In this document: positions 36,245 through 48,118 of the stretch, in pieces
How positions within the stretch are numbered: the stretch's first letter is position 1
How the letters are laid out: every line of letters begins with the position of its first letter
DNA from: Perognathus longimembris pacificus
Lineage: Eukaryota > Chordata > Mammalia > Rodentia > Heteromyidae
Reading direction: 5' to 3'
Assembly (NCBI RefSeq): GCF_023159225.1
Contig: NC_063177.1
Location: forward strand, 17,384,673 to 17,448,672
Length of the DNA stretch: 64,000 nt
Notes under the pieces: generated by a model
The model's database searches: none
The model's input: only the letters and a program-made list of their open reading frames with translations
What the model was told of the DNA's origin: nothing
Made by a program: the position numbers and the translations under genes

Positions 36245-37105
36245 TTTTAAAAAATGGGCTAGGAGCTTGATTAGGAGATTTATCTACTGAGTGTACACAA
36301 CTGACCCAAGCATATGAAGAAAGGTTCACTGTCACTGGTCATTAGGAAAAAGAACATCAAAACCCCACTGAGATACCACTTTACATCAGGAGCATGGCTG
36401 TAACTTAAGAAAAGGAAAGTAACAGGTGTTGGTAAGAATGTGGAGAAACTGGAACTCAGCTGCCTTGCAGGTGGGAATGTAAAAGAGTGTTGAAACGCCT
36501 CAAAAAGTTAATCCTCCAATTGTCTTATTATACTCTCAGGCATATTCTCACAAAACTTATTTATATAAAAACACATGCACAAATATTCACAGTAGTTAAG
36601 AAGCAGAAACAACTAGACATGGTGTCCTAAACCTGTAACCCCAACACAGAGGAGGTACAGGCAGGAGGATTGTGAATTTGAAGTCAACTTGGGCTATACA
36701 GGGTGATCCTGTTTCAAAACAAAAACAAAGCAAAGCAAACCAGTAAATAAGTGGGACTAATCCAAATGTTCATTAGCTGATGAAGAGATAAAATGTGGCA
36801 TATCCATTTGATAGGATATTATTCAGCCATAGAAAAGAATGAAGTATTGACATAACAAAACACTGACAGGCTTGGAAAACACTGTCCTCAGTGCTGGGGG
36901 CCAGGCACAAAAGACCCACATGGTATGACCCACTTATGTGACATGTCCATAAGAGGTTAATCTGGAGTAAAAAAACAGAGCAGTGGTTTCCCAGGGATAG
37001 AGGTTAAGGGGTGGCAGAAATGTTCTGGGATTAGACTGTTGACATAGGGGCAAAACCTTGTAAATATACTAAAATCCTTAAATTGTACATTGAAAAGATG
37101 AGGCT
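36245..37105 (+). mobile_element. L1 ORF2 end and 3' UTR
   Basis: aaaaaatgggctaggagctt, aatgtggagaaactggaactc, ggatattattcagccatag, then a 3' UTR ending near 37105. Interrupted by a B1 at about 36615-36735. Frame is broken. Confidence 0.85.
36615..36735 (+). mobile_element. B1 inside L1
   Basis: gacatggtgtcctaaacctg to ctgtttcaaaac; L1 resumes after the A-rich end. Confidence 0.8.
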
Positions 37106-37127
37106 TTGTTTTTATTATTCTTGCTTG

Positions 37128-37304
37128 TTTGTTTTGCCAGTCATGGGGCTTGAACTCAGGGCCTCGACACTGTCCCTAAGCTTCTTTCACTCAAGGCTAG
37201 CACTCTACCAACTTGAGCCACAGCACCACTTCAGGCTTTTTCTGTTTATGTGGTACTGAGGAATGGACTCTAAGCACTCCACCACTAAGCCACATTCCCA
37301 GCCC
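37128..37304 (-). mobile_element. Twin-ID SINE, older type
   Basis: Inverted dimer with a deletion in the left unit around the B box. Confidence 0.85.
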
Positions 37305-37404
37305 CAAGATGGAGTTTTTGAGTGTGAAATTTTATTACGAGAATTGTATTTCAACTTAAAAATTAAAACAATTTCAGAAAAAAAAATGTATTTAAAATAC
37401 AATG

Positions 37405-37490
37405 TCTAGGCTGGGGAAGGTTCAAGTAGTAGATTCCCTGTCTAGCAGGCATGAGGCCCTGAGTTCAAACCCCAACTATCGGCAGCATAT
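37405..37490 (+). mobile_element. ID-like monomer
   Basis: Short unit with agcaggcatgaggccctgag and an A tail. Confidence 0.78.
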
Positions 37491-37687
37491 TAAAAAAAAA
37501 CACAAAATCCTCATTTATGAGGGAAAATAAATGTCTTTTTTTCCTGATTTTCCATTCTTGCCTATAATTTTCACATTTTTCTTTCTTGACTTTGTGTTGC
37601 TTTCTCCTTAGAAAGAAATTAGAAGTTAACTTCCCTTAGGAAAATGAAAGAAAAAATTCCTTTAGCATCAAAAAACCATTTATAAAA

Positions 37688-37797
37688 TATTTCACACTGG
37701 CCAGTTCATGCCTTTAATCCTAGCTACTAAAGAAGTGGGGATCAGGAGGACATCAGTTCTAAGCCATTCTGGACAAAAAGTTAGCAAGACCCTTATC
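37688..37797 (+). mobile_element. B1-like monomer
   Basis: tgcctttaatcctagctac; directly followed by another B1. Confidence 0.72.
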
Positions 37798-37807
37798 TTA
37801 ATAAATA

Positions 37808-37975
37808 AGTTGGGCATTGTGATGCACATTTGTAATCCCAGCTAGGCAGGAAGCATAGATAGGAAAATGGAGGTATGAGACTGGCCTCAAACAAAAAGTA
37901 TAAGGGCTTGCACCAGTGGTAGAGAACCTACCTACCAAGTGTGAGACTTGAGCTCAAATTCCAATACTACTCCCT
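37808..37975 (+). mobile_element. B1-ID chimeric SINE, diverged
   Basis: gttgggcattgtgatgcac start, ID part ccagtggtagagaacctacc. Confidence 0.72.
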
Positions 37976-38155
37976 GCTCCCCCCCCAAAAAAAAAATCCC
38001 ACTGATGTGAACTCAATGGGTAAGGGAAGAATTGTTCCTTTATTCAAAACAAAAGTCTTGGGAACTTCCCTTTTTTTTTTTTTAACCACTGTCCTAATGC
38101 ACTTGCTGAGGCATGGAGTGAAATACTTGATGCAGGCTTTCATAAGTAACTGTAA

Positions 38156-38268
38156 ACTCAGTATGGTCGTATATGCCTGTACTCCTAAGCACTCAGGAGG
38201 ATGAGGCAGGAGGATTACAAGTTTGGGGCCAGCTTGGGATATAATAAGATCCTGTCTCAAACAAAACC
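38156..38268 (+). mobile_element. B1
   Basis: aggatgaggcaggaggatta and gatcctgtctcaaac. Confidence 0.83.
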
Positions 38269-38317
38269 AAATAGAAAGTTGCTCTTGCAGCTTCTCTATA
38301 ATTTTAAAAACCAGGCT

Positions 38318-38528
38318 AGTTGCTGGGTGCTGTTGGCTCATGCCTATAATAATAGCTACTCAGGAGGCTGAGATCTGAGGACTGTGGTGCAAAGTTAGAC
38401 TAGGCAGGAAACCCACAGAAAAATCAGAAGTGGAGCTGTGGTTCAAAGTAGTACAGCACTAGTATTGAGTGAAAGGGCCCAAGGACAGCGCCCCAGACCC
38501 TGTGTCCAAGCCCCATGACTGACCAAAA
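38318..38528 (+). mobile_element. B1-ID chimeric SINE
   Basis: Copy lacking most of the linker between B1 and ID parts. Confidence 0.85.
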
Positions 38529-40604
38529 ATAAAAATAAAAACCAGGCCAGTATACATGTATATTAAGATGATCTCCATAAGTCCAATGACAATTCTGTTA
38601 TGACAGGAAACCTATGCACTGGCCAAGTGGAAAGGAAATCCCATAGCACGCAATGGGAAAATTTATTTTATTTTATTTTAAAAAGCGGGGGGGACCTTTC
38701 AAATTCAGTGAGGCAGTCTTAGAAATCTAACCTCATCGACTCTGCTTTCAGCAGAAGGTTGAATATAATTTGTTCACCTTCAATCTAATCATCAAGTCAC
38801 TCAAAATGCACACGGATATAGTTAAATTACATCCAGACATTTGCTTTTCATTTCAAAGCATTTGAATTTCCAGACTACCTTGAATCCTGCCTACAGGGCC
38901 AGGAGTTGAGGCAACAGGATGAAGCAGTGGCAGGTCTCTCCCCCTCTCCTTCCTTCCCTCAGTGCTGGACATGCAGGACACCATGCAGGACACACTGTAA
39001 CTTGACAGCGTTGGTCCAGCACAGACAACGCAAGCCTGTCCTTAAGTCTAAAGTGCAGCTCTCAAGAAAGAGCAAAGGCAATGCTTTACAGCCCTTGGCT
39101 GGAAGGAGCTGGGCTGTGGCAAGTGTTTCTTGTGAGGTATCCACTTTCAAGATTATTGTCTCTGTTCCACTGTCTAAGACATCAAGGGTTTAAAAGGTCC
39201 TGTGTGACACAGGGAAGCTGGCAAGGGAAAGAGTAGCGCTGAGGGCAGGTATTAGCCAGGGAGGAAGCAACAAGGCAGGATCTCTGGCCAACTTGGCTTC
39301 CTGGCTGACTTACTGCCTGGTTCATGATCGTTTTCCAAGGAATTCATTTGCTAGCTTTCTATGAAACGTGGCATGTATTGAAGTGTATCAAGTTATACCT
39401 TGGTTTATTTCATAGGCAATTCTGAAACTCTTAACAAAATGGTGGCCAAAAAAGTATTTTTAAACTCTGTCCTGGAAGTAAGCAGCACAGGAGAAGGCAA
39501 GGGGCCAAAGAGAAGCAAGTCTTTGGCTGGGTGCTGGCAGCTAGACTGGGAATCCAGTGGCCTCTTCCTCATGCCCTGCTGTACACAAGGCCAGAGGCCA
39601 TGACTGGCTCTTCATGGGCCTTCCTCTGAGAGTTGGGGTGACCCCTAGCAGCCCAGATTGAGGTGACAGCAGGCCCAAACTCAGGTGAACATCAGCTATA
39701 GTAAGAACCCATACATCTCCCACAGCCAGACCAGACTGCCTAGTTGAAGAGGCCATAGTTGAAGGCCATGGGGCACCCACTCTCAGGAGATGGAACGCAG
39801 GCTGGAGGCAGATCATGACATCTGGACATGGAAGTTTGGAGAAGAGTACAAACTTCCTGAGAAAAGTGGAATGATTGGGAGAGGACAGCTGACAAACGAG
39901 TGAGGTGAAAAGAGAGATCTAGTGTTCAGCAGGATTTTCCCATCCAGGATTTATAATCTGCAAATCTCTTACCAACTTGACAGGAGAAGAGATAGCATCT
40001 GAATGACTGGACAGGAGATTTACAAATGTTCTGCTAGAAAACTTCAAACAAAGAAGACCAGATGGAAAAGGACTGAGGAGAAAGGTTTGAGGGTTCCTGG
40101 ATGACCAGGAACCACTACCATCCCAAAGCACAGCAGCTGCTAGGATGCCTGTACCTGATGGAAGGAGTTAAAGTGAATAGGGACCCTGCTGCCCTGAGAA
40201 ACAAACACCTCCCATGCTACCCCCTTGAGACAAAAGGAGTTTGACAATCAGCCAACTGCCACTGTGACAGGGCTCTACCTGTTTTCCACAAAAGAACATT
40301 GTCTTTGCAAACTGAAGTAAAGCTCACTTTGGTTTTTCAAGCTCTGTCCTGCTTAGCAGCCTCCCTTGTCTTCAGGGGCTTCTCCTGCCCGTACTACTCT
40401 AGTATTTTCGACCTCTGGGGGATTTCTTGGGCAGATAAGAACTCCAGTGTGTCCCAGAACAGACCCAAGTTTATAGCTACCCAATTCATCATATACAACA
40501 GGGCTACTTGTTCACCTGTGATCCTGGAGCTCCAAAGGATGAGAAATAAAGGCCAGTTACCCCAGACATTGGTTTCCCATCCAGCTACCTCAGGAAGGTC
40601 TTAC

Positions 40605-40746
40605 CATGGTTCCATCTGCTAGGGTACAGCCAGAGAAACGTTTTGCAAGAAATCCCTCAAAGTTAGTTGTTCTCTGAATTGCAAAAAGAAGCAACTTCAC
40701 TTCAATTTCCTTAGCTCTGGCACGCATGATCTTGGAAAGTTCTGCC
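40605..40746 (-). CDS. VPS53: VPS53 exon, about residues 325-372
   Basis: The exon is 142 bp: one base completing Arg325 and 47 codons, [20 protein letters not shown] through [13 protein letters not shown] to CTLADGTM. The acceptor is ttttgaag and the donor gtaaga. Differences from the remembered human protein are Ser329 for Ala, Ala334 for Thr, Ala368 for Thr and Met372 for Leu, most at the exon end that leads into the acidic linker. The acceptor has purines at -3 and -4, a weak context. The exon is followed on its 3' side by the largest intron here, 12.9 kb. Confidence 0.96.
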
Positions 40747-41206
40747 CTTCAAAATAAAGATAAAAACACTGTCAAACAAACTGATTGGCCATTTGAAATA
40801 GGACAAGGTAAATAGGTAACATGTAGAAAAGCCACATGTGCGATCATCTTTAACCATGAGGTCTGTTACCCACTTAGCATAAGGTCTGAAGAATAGAATT
40901 TATGATGGTCCTCTTTACCCATAGGGAACACAGACAGGAACACAGTCCATGCTTGAAACCACAAAAACACATCATATTTCACAAGTACTACATTTTTCTT
41001 GTACATGAATTTATCTATGGTAAATGTCATTTATAAGCAAACTAAGAGAATAGCAATAATAACTCAGAATAAAATAGAACAACTGTAATAACATACTGTG
41101 ATGAAAGTTATTTTAAGATGTATGAACTGCTTATTTGTAGAATTCTGCCCTGGAAATGAAACAGTAGATAAGGGGTTATTATACATGTGGTAAATATGAA
41201 TGTAAA

Positions 41207-41438
41207 GCTGGGCATTGGTGGCTCGCACCTGTAATTTACTCAAGAGATTGAGATCTGAGGATCCCAGTTTGAAGGTAGCCTGGGCAAGAAAGTCCATAAA
41301 ACTCTTACCCCAAGTAATCACTAAAAAATAAGAAGCAAAACTGTGGCTCACGTGGTAGAATGCTAGCCTTCAGCAAAAAATCTCAGAGACAGAGTCCAGG
41401 CCCTGAGTTCAAGTCCCAGGACCAGCACAGAAAAAAAT
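41207..41438 (+). mobile_element. B1-ID chimeric SINE
   Basis: Complete copy with a small deletion near the start. Confidence 0.85.
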
Positions 41439-41832
41439 TTTTTAAAAAAAGAATTAAGGTAAAATTATGTACCAGTTAAAAAGGGATTTTCATATTAATT
41501 TGATAATATGGTTACTACTACTATCTTCAAACCTTCCAGTAATTTATTAATGACACCATGAAGCATTTATCTAGTATTTAAAAAATATTTATATATATAT
41601 CTCCTATATAATTTCATGAAATCATGGGTTTCTGAATGACAAAGTCCTACATCTTCCAGAGTTCAATAGGTATCTTTTCTCCTAGACCTGGGACCCATGA
41701 ACTGTAGAATGCCCATGCTAAAGGTGACATGTAGACCGTTGGCTGCTTCTTCCCTGTGGAGGTGTTCTGTTTCAGAATATAGGTTATTAGGGAAGAGTGA
41801 GAGGCTGAGTTATTGATAAGTACTAAGCCGTC

Positions 41833-42043
41833 GGGCTGGGGATATGGCCTAGTGGCAAGAGCTCTTGCCTCATATACATGAAGCCCTCGGTTCGATTCCC
41901 CAGCACCACATATACAGAAAATGGCCAGAAGTGGTGCTGCAGTTCAAGTGGCAGAGTGCTAGCCTTGAGCAAAAAGAAGCCAGGGACAGTGCTCAGGCCC
42001 TGAGTCCAAGGCCCAGGACTGGCAAAAAAAAAACAAAAAAAAA
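41833..42043 (+). mobile_element. Twin-ID SINE
   Basis: Full dimer; duplications aagtactaagccgtc (41818-41832) and aagtactaagctgtc (42044-42058) differ at one base. Confidence 0.9.
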
Positions 42044-42345
42044 AAGTACTAAGCTGTCATCATCTTCCCACACAAATAAAGAGCAAAATCAAACAAAGAG
42101 CCTCTAAGTTTATCTGAGAGTGATGTATCTGTAGGACATGAGCAAAAACTCTAACAATAAAAGCTTGGCAGCAGCACTACTAGTAATGGAGACAAAAGCA
42201 GATCCTGGTGCTCACAGGGATGGATCGCTGGTTGGCTTTGGAAACCTCTGGTCTCCTGCAGCCTGCATTCTCACATGCCTGGTTGTGGAAGAGATAAGTC
42301 ACTATTGGTTGGTCGGTAAAGTAGGCCATTAAGAAGTCTGGAGCC

Positions 42346-42557
42346 GGGGCTGGGGATATGGCCTAGTGGCAAGAGTGCTTGCCTCATATACATGAGGCCC
42401 TGGGTTCGATTCCCCAGCACCACATATATAGAAAACGGCCAGAAGTGGCGCTGTGGCTCAAGTGGCAAAGTGTTAGCCTTGAGCAAGAAGAAGCCAGGGA
42501 CAGTGCTCAGGCCCTGAGTCTAAGCCCCAGGACTGGCCAAAAAAAAAAAAAAAAAAA
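42346..42557 (+). mobile_element. Twin-ID SINE
   Basis: Full dimer with long A tail; duplications agaagtctggagcc (42332-42345) and agaggtctggagcc (42558-42571). Confidence 0.9.
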
Positions 42558-42725
42558 AGAGGTCTGGAGCCAAGCAGGGAACTGAGGTTGGGGGTACAGT
42601 TGGTATGAGGTAAAGAGGTAGAATTTTGTGGAATCTGGTTGTGGTGTCCAGTCTATACAGTTGAGCCAGAGGATTGGTTTTGAAAACTTAATCAGCACCA
42701 GAGCCAACAGTGAGTTGCAATTTAC

Positions 42726-42868
42726 CTTGTCACGTGGCAAAATTCTACGGCGATTCTCTCAGTCATGTACCACTCCCGTGGAAACATCCGGCCATATTTC
42801 TCTTCATAATCCACAAGCTGGCGTTTCACCCAGGCATAGCGTCTATCAATTTTGTCTAGCCAGGCGAC
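42726..42868 (-). CDS. VPS53: VPS53 exon, about residues 278-325
   Basis: The exon is 143 bp: 47 codons plus two bases of Arg325. It reads [18 protein letters not shown] and later [12 protein letters not shown], ending EFCHVT. The acceptor is ctcctgag, with g rather than c or t before AG, and the donor is gtaaat. Against the human sequence as remembered, residue 291 is Val instead of Ile and residue about 311 is Tyr instead of Cys; the rest is conserved. The non-pyrimidine at -3 of the acceptor is unusual and worth checking in a transcript. The 3' intron is phase 2. Confidence 0.96.
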
Positions 42869-43401
<533 letters not shown>

Positions 43402-43830
43402 CTAGTAAAAAAAAAAAACACACACACCAGTTCAAACACCAGAAACAACCTTTAGATATCATGGTCTTTAACAGCTGCTGCTTCTTGTTTCTCTCTTATT
43501 GTTATTACTCCCTCTCCCTGGACACTCACTCTTTCTACTATGCAAGGATATTTTAGTTACTTATTCCTCAATGAAAGAATTACTAAGATAGTCTCACAGT
43601 AGCCAACATAAAATTATTCTGTGAGTCAGCAGTTAGGCAATGTAGAAAACAGGACCAGCTAGGATCACAGGAAATCTTACTATCTAAATAGCAAAAATGT
43701 GAGAGGCCTAAAGAGTCAGAGTGCTAGTAGCTCTCATGTTAGAAACTCTGTTGTGCCACATTTCCCTAACAAACGCTACCTTTCTTGTTCTTAAAGGCTC
43801 AAACAAGGTGGCAGCTTTAAAACATAAAAC

Positions 43831-44080
43831 TAGGCCAGGCACTAGTGGCTCATTCTACTTGTAATCCTAGCTACTCAGGAGGTTGAGGATCTGAGTATCA
43901 CAAGTGGAAGCCAGCTCAGGCAGGAAAGTCTATAAGACTTTGATGACCAATTAACTACCCAAAAAGCTAGAAGTGGAATTATGGCTCATGTGGTAGAGTA
44001 CTAGCTTTGAGCAAAGAAGCTCAGGGACAGTGCCCAGGATTTGAGTTCAAGTCCCCATGATCGGCATACACAAAAAACAA
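43831..44080 (+). mobile_element. B1-ID chimeric SINE
   Basis: Complete copy with several small changes. Confidence 0.87.
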
Positions 44081-44784
44081 AATAAACATAAAAAACCAGG
44101 TTCTCAACCACCAGCCTTGTTGCATTGATAATTAAGAACCCAGCAGCCAAAGGTGAAATACTGAAAAGAACAGTGGTAGAGAACTGGGGCTGCAAGGGTG
44201 CATCATGATGAAAGTCTCTGTTACAGCCAAAGATAGTTCCATCTCACTGAGCCTTTCTGTCTAGTTGGTCACTGAACAAATGTGGGCAAATGATGTCTTG
44301 CTTGTACAGAAAACAGTTGGAATTTAGTCATGACTGAGCTAGATAATCCCCAGCTTTGGAGAAGTTGCTCAACATCATCCGAAAAGTAATGGGATTGAAT
44401 TAGGTTAAGATTCTTCTGAATTTTTATTATTATGAATTTTGGCCAATTCTGGCCAATGCTACCCATCTAAATTAAAGCCCAAGTGTTTCACAAGTGTCCA
44501 GTCAGTTGTTAGAGACCTTAACTGTTAACATGCATCCTACTCCAGACTGAGTGGATCTTAGGCTGGCTGCTCAGCTCTGGAATCTGGATGCACTTGTTTG
44601 ATCTGATAGAGAAGCCATGGAGGCCAAGTCCTACAAGTTCAGAAATTTTCATTTACAAAAAATATGGAAATATATTATTTTAGTATCTTGATCCATTTGC
44701 AAAACAGTAACAGAAACACAAAGCCTTTTAAAAAAAAAGTTAACAGTAACAACAAAGCCCCATCAAGTCACTCAGCCAGAGAAT

Positions 44785-44922
44785 AGGGAGGCAGAGAGGG
44801 TGAGGGGTGCTGGGGGGGGGCAGGAGAAAACGAGGGAGGGGTAACACTGTTCGAAAATAAATGTACTCATTACCTTACTTATGTAATCATCTTTACAATG
44901 CAATAAAAAAAAATTAAGGGGG
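44785..44922 (+). mobile_element. Short L1-type 3' end
   Basis: Purine-rich, G-rich tract, then ttacttatgtaatcatcttt and aatgcaataaaaaa. Confidence 0.6.
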
Positions 44923-44923
44923 A

Positions 44924-45112
44924 GGGGCTGGGAATGTGGCTTAGTGGTAGAGTGCTTGCCTCGTATACATGAAGCCCTGGGTTTGATTCCTCTGCACTAC
45001 ATATACAGAAAAGGCCAGAAGTGGTGCTGTGGCTTAAGTTGGGAGAGCCTTAAGTAGAAGGAAGCCAGAGATTTGCTCAAGCCCTGAGTTCAAGCCCCAA
45101 GACTGGCAAAAT
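44924..45112 (+). mobile_element. Twin-ID SINE, older type
   Basis: Dimer directly after an L1 3' end. The right unit lacks part of the gagtgctagccttgagc block. Confidence 0.85.
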
Positions 45113-45544
45113 AAAGGGGGGGAGAGGGAGGCAGAGCATAAAAGAAAAGCATTTAACTTTTCCTGACTTGGTGGGACCTGGAAGAAAACCTACAAAGTAG
45201 GCCATTGGTAAATAATGAAGATGGTCTTCGCTCACATCTTCTGAAGTCTTCAGAAGTGATCTGGGGCAGTAAAGCACAGAAAAGCAGATTGGTCTAGGAA
45301 GAGACTAATGGTCACAATCAGACTTAAAATCCTTCCTTGCTTCTCTGATCTTGGTTTTCTCAGTGGCCAAAAGAAATAATGTTTTTCTAATGTCTACTCC
45401 CTCCCTGAGGTACACCAGGTGATTAAGGAAGATGAGTTTCTTAAAGAAAAGTGCTTCACAAACAAATACCTGCTAATTGGCAAACAACCACAAAATATGA
45501 AGACATTAAAATCAGGAGCAAGTTGCCTATAGAAATCTCCCAGT

Positions 45545-45975
45545 TGGGTGATGGGACTCTTATCTCCAATTAACCACCAAAAAGTCAGAAGCGGAGCTGT
45601 GGCTCAAGTTGTAGAGCACTGGCCTTAAGCAGAAAGAAGGAGGAGGAGGAGGAGGAGGAGGAGGAGGAGGGGGAGGAGGAGGAGAAGGAGGAGGGGGAGG
45701 AGGGGGAGGAGGGGGAGGAGGAGGAGGAGGGGGAGGAGGAGAAGGAGGGGGAGGAGGAGGGGGAGGTGGGGGAGGAGGGGGAGGAAGAGGGGGAGGAGGA
45801 GGAGGGGAGGGGGAAGAGGAGGAAGAGGGGGTGGGGAGAGGGGGAGGAGGAAGAGGGGAAGGAGGAGGAGGAGGAAGAGGAGGGGGAGGAGGAGGAGGAG
45901 GCAGTAGCAGCGCAGCAGCAGCAACTCAGTGACAGTGTTCAGGCCCTGAGTTTAAGCCACAAGAATGGCAAAAAA
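45545..45975 (+). mobile_element. B1-ID SINE interrupted by a GGA expansion
   Basis: Left piece ends gccttaagcagaaagaag; right piece resumes caactcagtgacagtg and ends cctgagtttaagcc. The block between is simple repeat, not another element. Confidence 0.85.
45637..45901 (+). repeat. (GGA)n / G-rich purine tract, about 265 bp
   Basis: A and G only, apart from T at about 45767 and 45832. Mixture of gga, gggga and gaa units. On the VPS53 strand the transcript would read C/U-rich. Confidence 0.95.
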
Positions 45976-46909
45976 GAAAAGAAAAGAAAGAAAGAGGGAA
46001 AGAAAGTAATTTCCCAAAGCTAGGGCAACCACCAACGCCTACTTCCTAAGTTTCTTTTAGAGAGGACAAAAAAATTAAAATATTTCCAGTTATTGAATTA
46101 TAGAGCAGATCCAGGAAATGGGCCTTGGCTCCTAAATGAATATATATCCTCATCTCTACCCACAGAACAGAGCGAGGAAGGCTGCTGGCCTGGATGCTTC
46201 AGGTCACCTCCACCTTCAAGGGTTCTTTCTATTGAAAGAGTTTCTGAGCTTTCTGCCCACCCTGACTCATGTGAAGCATTGGGATGACATGTGTCACAAG
46301 AATGTGAAAGATGGAGTTAATCGCAGTTACCCAGCACAAGTGACAGCCAAGAGAGAGAGCGTGGAGATGTGACAAGTAGAAACAACAGCTCACAAACGAA
46401 AGCTTTGAGGCCTTGCAAACAAATACAAACAGCCATACACCACAAGTGATCAAAGTAGGCATTAATTCTGAAGAACAGGATTTTGATCATTAAAAATGAG
46501 TCTCTCTCTGAGAGTTACATAAGCCCCCGACACTCCTCCTAGTAGTTTTCACCAAACTGAAACCAATAAGTTACATAACAGTCCTAAAAAACATTGTGGC
46601 TTGAAGACTTTTGAAAAATTTAAACACAGCCATGTTAAAACAAAACAAAACAAAACAAAAAGGCTTTACAGGCCAGACAAAATATAAGGTTTGACATACA
46701 TAAATTAAACCAAAACAAATCCTTATTTTTTTATGCTGGAATGACAATTTTTGGGGATATTTAAAATAAAGGGTGATCTCAATAACTTCAACTAATTTGA
46801 CACAGCCAGAAAACTTCTGGAATATGCTTAAAGGACTACTGTAGCGACCATGAACCATGGAGAGGATGGGGTAATATCTAAAGCCTGCAAGGAAAATGCA
46901 AAACAATAC

Positions 46910-46988
46910 CTTGGTTCCCTGGGAAGGAAAAGCTTCTTCAAAATCTGCCAAGATCTGCTGTCCTAACTCAGTCTGAGCAGCCTTCACT
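46910..46988 (-). CDS. VPS53: VPS53 exon, about residues 203-229
   Basis: This 79-bp exon is one base completing Arg203 plus 26 codons, starting [20 protein letters not shown] and ending SQGTK. The acceptor ends acacag and the donor is gtattg, a weak match after +2 (t at +4, t at +5, g at +6). Phase runs from 2 to 0, so loss of this exon would shift the frame. The stretch is helical and glutamine- and acid-rich within the N-terminal Vps53 domain. All residues match the remembered human protein. The weak donor may make it the least robust splice in the window; that is an inference from consensus only. Confidence 0.96.
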
Positions 46989-47209
46989 CTGTGTGGAAAA
47001 GGGAACATATTAATGCCTGGCTCAATTTTCACATACTTGTATGTAAAGTGGCTAGAACTGTTGACGTCTTTAGAGATCAGCCCAGACTATCACCCAAAGC
47101 TGTACACCTAGATAAGGAAAGTCACACATTAGTTTGTAGCAGGTTTAGGACTAGGATCCTGGACTCTGATTTACTCTTGTAGCATAAATCTTTAGTTGTC
47201 GCTTGTTTA

Positions 47210-47453
47210 TTTTTTCTTTTTGTGCCGGTTCTGGGGCTTGAACTCAGAGTCTAGGTGCTGTCCCTGAGCTTTTTTGCTCAAGGCTAGCACTCTACCACTT
47301 GAGCCACAGCTCTCCTTCCAGTTTCTTCGTGGTTAATTAGAGGCAAGAATCTCATGAACTTTCCAGCCCAGTATGGCTTCAAATGGTGATCCTCGGATCT
47401 CAACTTCCTAAGTAGCTAGGATTATAGGTATGAGCCACCTTACCTGGCTTTTC
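47210..47453 (-). mobile_element. B1-ID chimeric SINE, inverted
   Basis: Complete inverted copy. Confidence 0.87.
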
Positions 47454-47756
47454 TAATTCTCATAGTTCTTCTAGAACACTTATCACCTGCTGTGAGGTAT
47501 GAATGTTCATCTCTACAAATTTTCAGTGAGCATAGCTATGCGTCAGGAAAATGTTATACCACAGCACCAAATCAAACACAGTCTGTTCTGGACTGCAGGT
47601 ATAAAATTGCTTTCCTATTCCACAGAGTACAAAATAGGAAGAGGGTTATAGACTGTCTCACAGTGGAACTGGGGGTTTTGTTTTTGTTTTAACCCAGAAA
47701 CAAAACAAAAGATCAAATTAGCCTTTAAAGAAATGAACAAAAAGAATACTCTCTAA

Positions 47757-47905
47757 TTTTTAAAATTTATTTATTTATTGTCAAAGTGATGCACAGAGGG
47801 GTTACAGTTTCATATGTAAGGTAGTAAGTCCATTTCTTATCAAAGTTGTTACCTCCTCCCTCATTTTTCTCTACTTCCCCCCTCCCCAATTCCCCTCCCC
47901 TCTAA
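47757..47905 (-). mobile_element. Short L1-type 3' end, inverted
   Basis: On the minus strand: a G-rich tract, then accttacatatgaaactgta, ccctctgtgcatcactttg and acaataaataaat. Confidence 0.65.
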
Positions 47906-47914
47906 TTTTTTTTT

Positions 47915-48118
47915 TTTTTTTTTTGGCCAGTCCTGGGCCTTGGACTCAGGGCCTAATCACTGTCCCTGGCTTCTTCCGGCTCAAGGCTAGCCCTCTGCCA
48001 CCTGAGCCACAGCGCCCCTTCTGGCTGTTTTCCATATATGTGGTGCTGGGGAATCGAACCAAGAGCTTCGTGTGTAAGAGGCAAGCACTCTTGCCACTAG
48101 GCCATATTCCCAGCCCCT
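47915..48118 (-). mobile_element. Twin-ID SINE
   Basis: Inverted dimer at the edge of an L1 3' end; duplication cctctaatttttttt at about 47899-47914 and from 48119. It shares cttcttccggctc with the young type but not ggatacacgag, so it looks intermediate. Confidence 0.88.

Larger units (their letters stand above)
27660..40604 (-). other. VPS53: 12.9-kb VPS53 intron
   Basis: Phase-0 intron, largest in the window, with L1 pieces in both orientations, L2, MIR, U6 pseudogene and many SINEs. Unassigned: 28035-28320, 28400-28645, 29150-29980, 31000-32260, 38530-40604. The last block is about 2 kb without a repeat I can name, next to the residue-325 exon. Confidence 0.87.
40747..42725 (-). other. 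VPS53: 2.0-kb VPS53 intron
   Basis: Phase-2 intron with one B1-ID and two twin-ID SINEs. Regions 40747-41205 and 41440-41817 are AT-rich and unassigned. Confidence 0.88.
43402..46909 (-). other. VPS53: 3.5-kb VPS53 intron
   Basis: Phase-0 intron with a B1-ID SINE, an L1 3' end, a twin-ID SINE and the GGA-expanded SINE. Unassigned: 43402-43830, 44090-44785, 45120-45540, 45990-46909. Confidence 0.88.

Noticed and set aside
45625..45924. 99-codon Leu/Pro-only frame (minus) and Glu/Gly-rich frame (plus)
   Set aside because: Both are translations of the GGA simple repeat.
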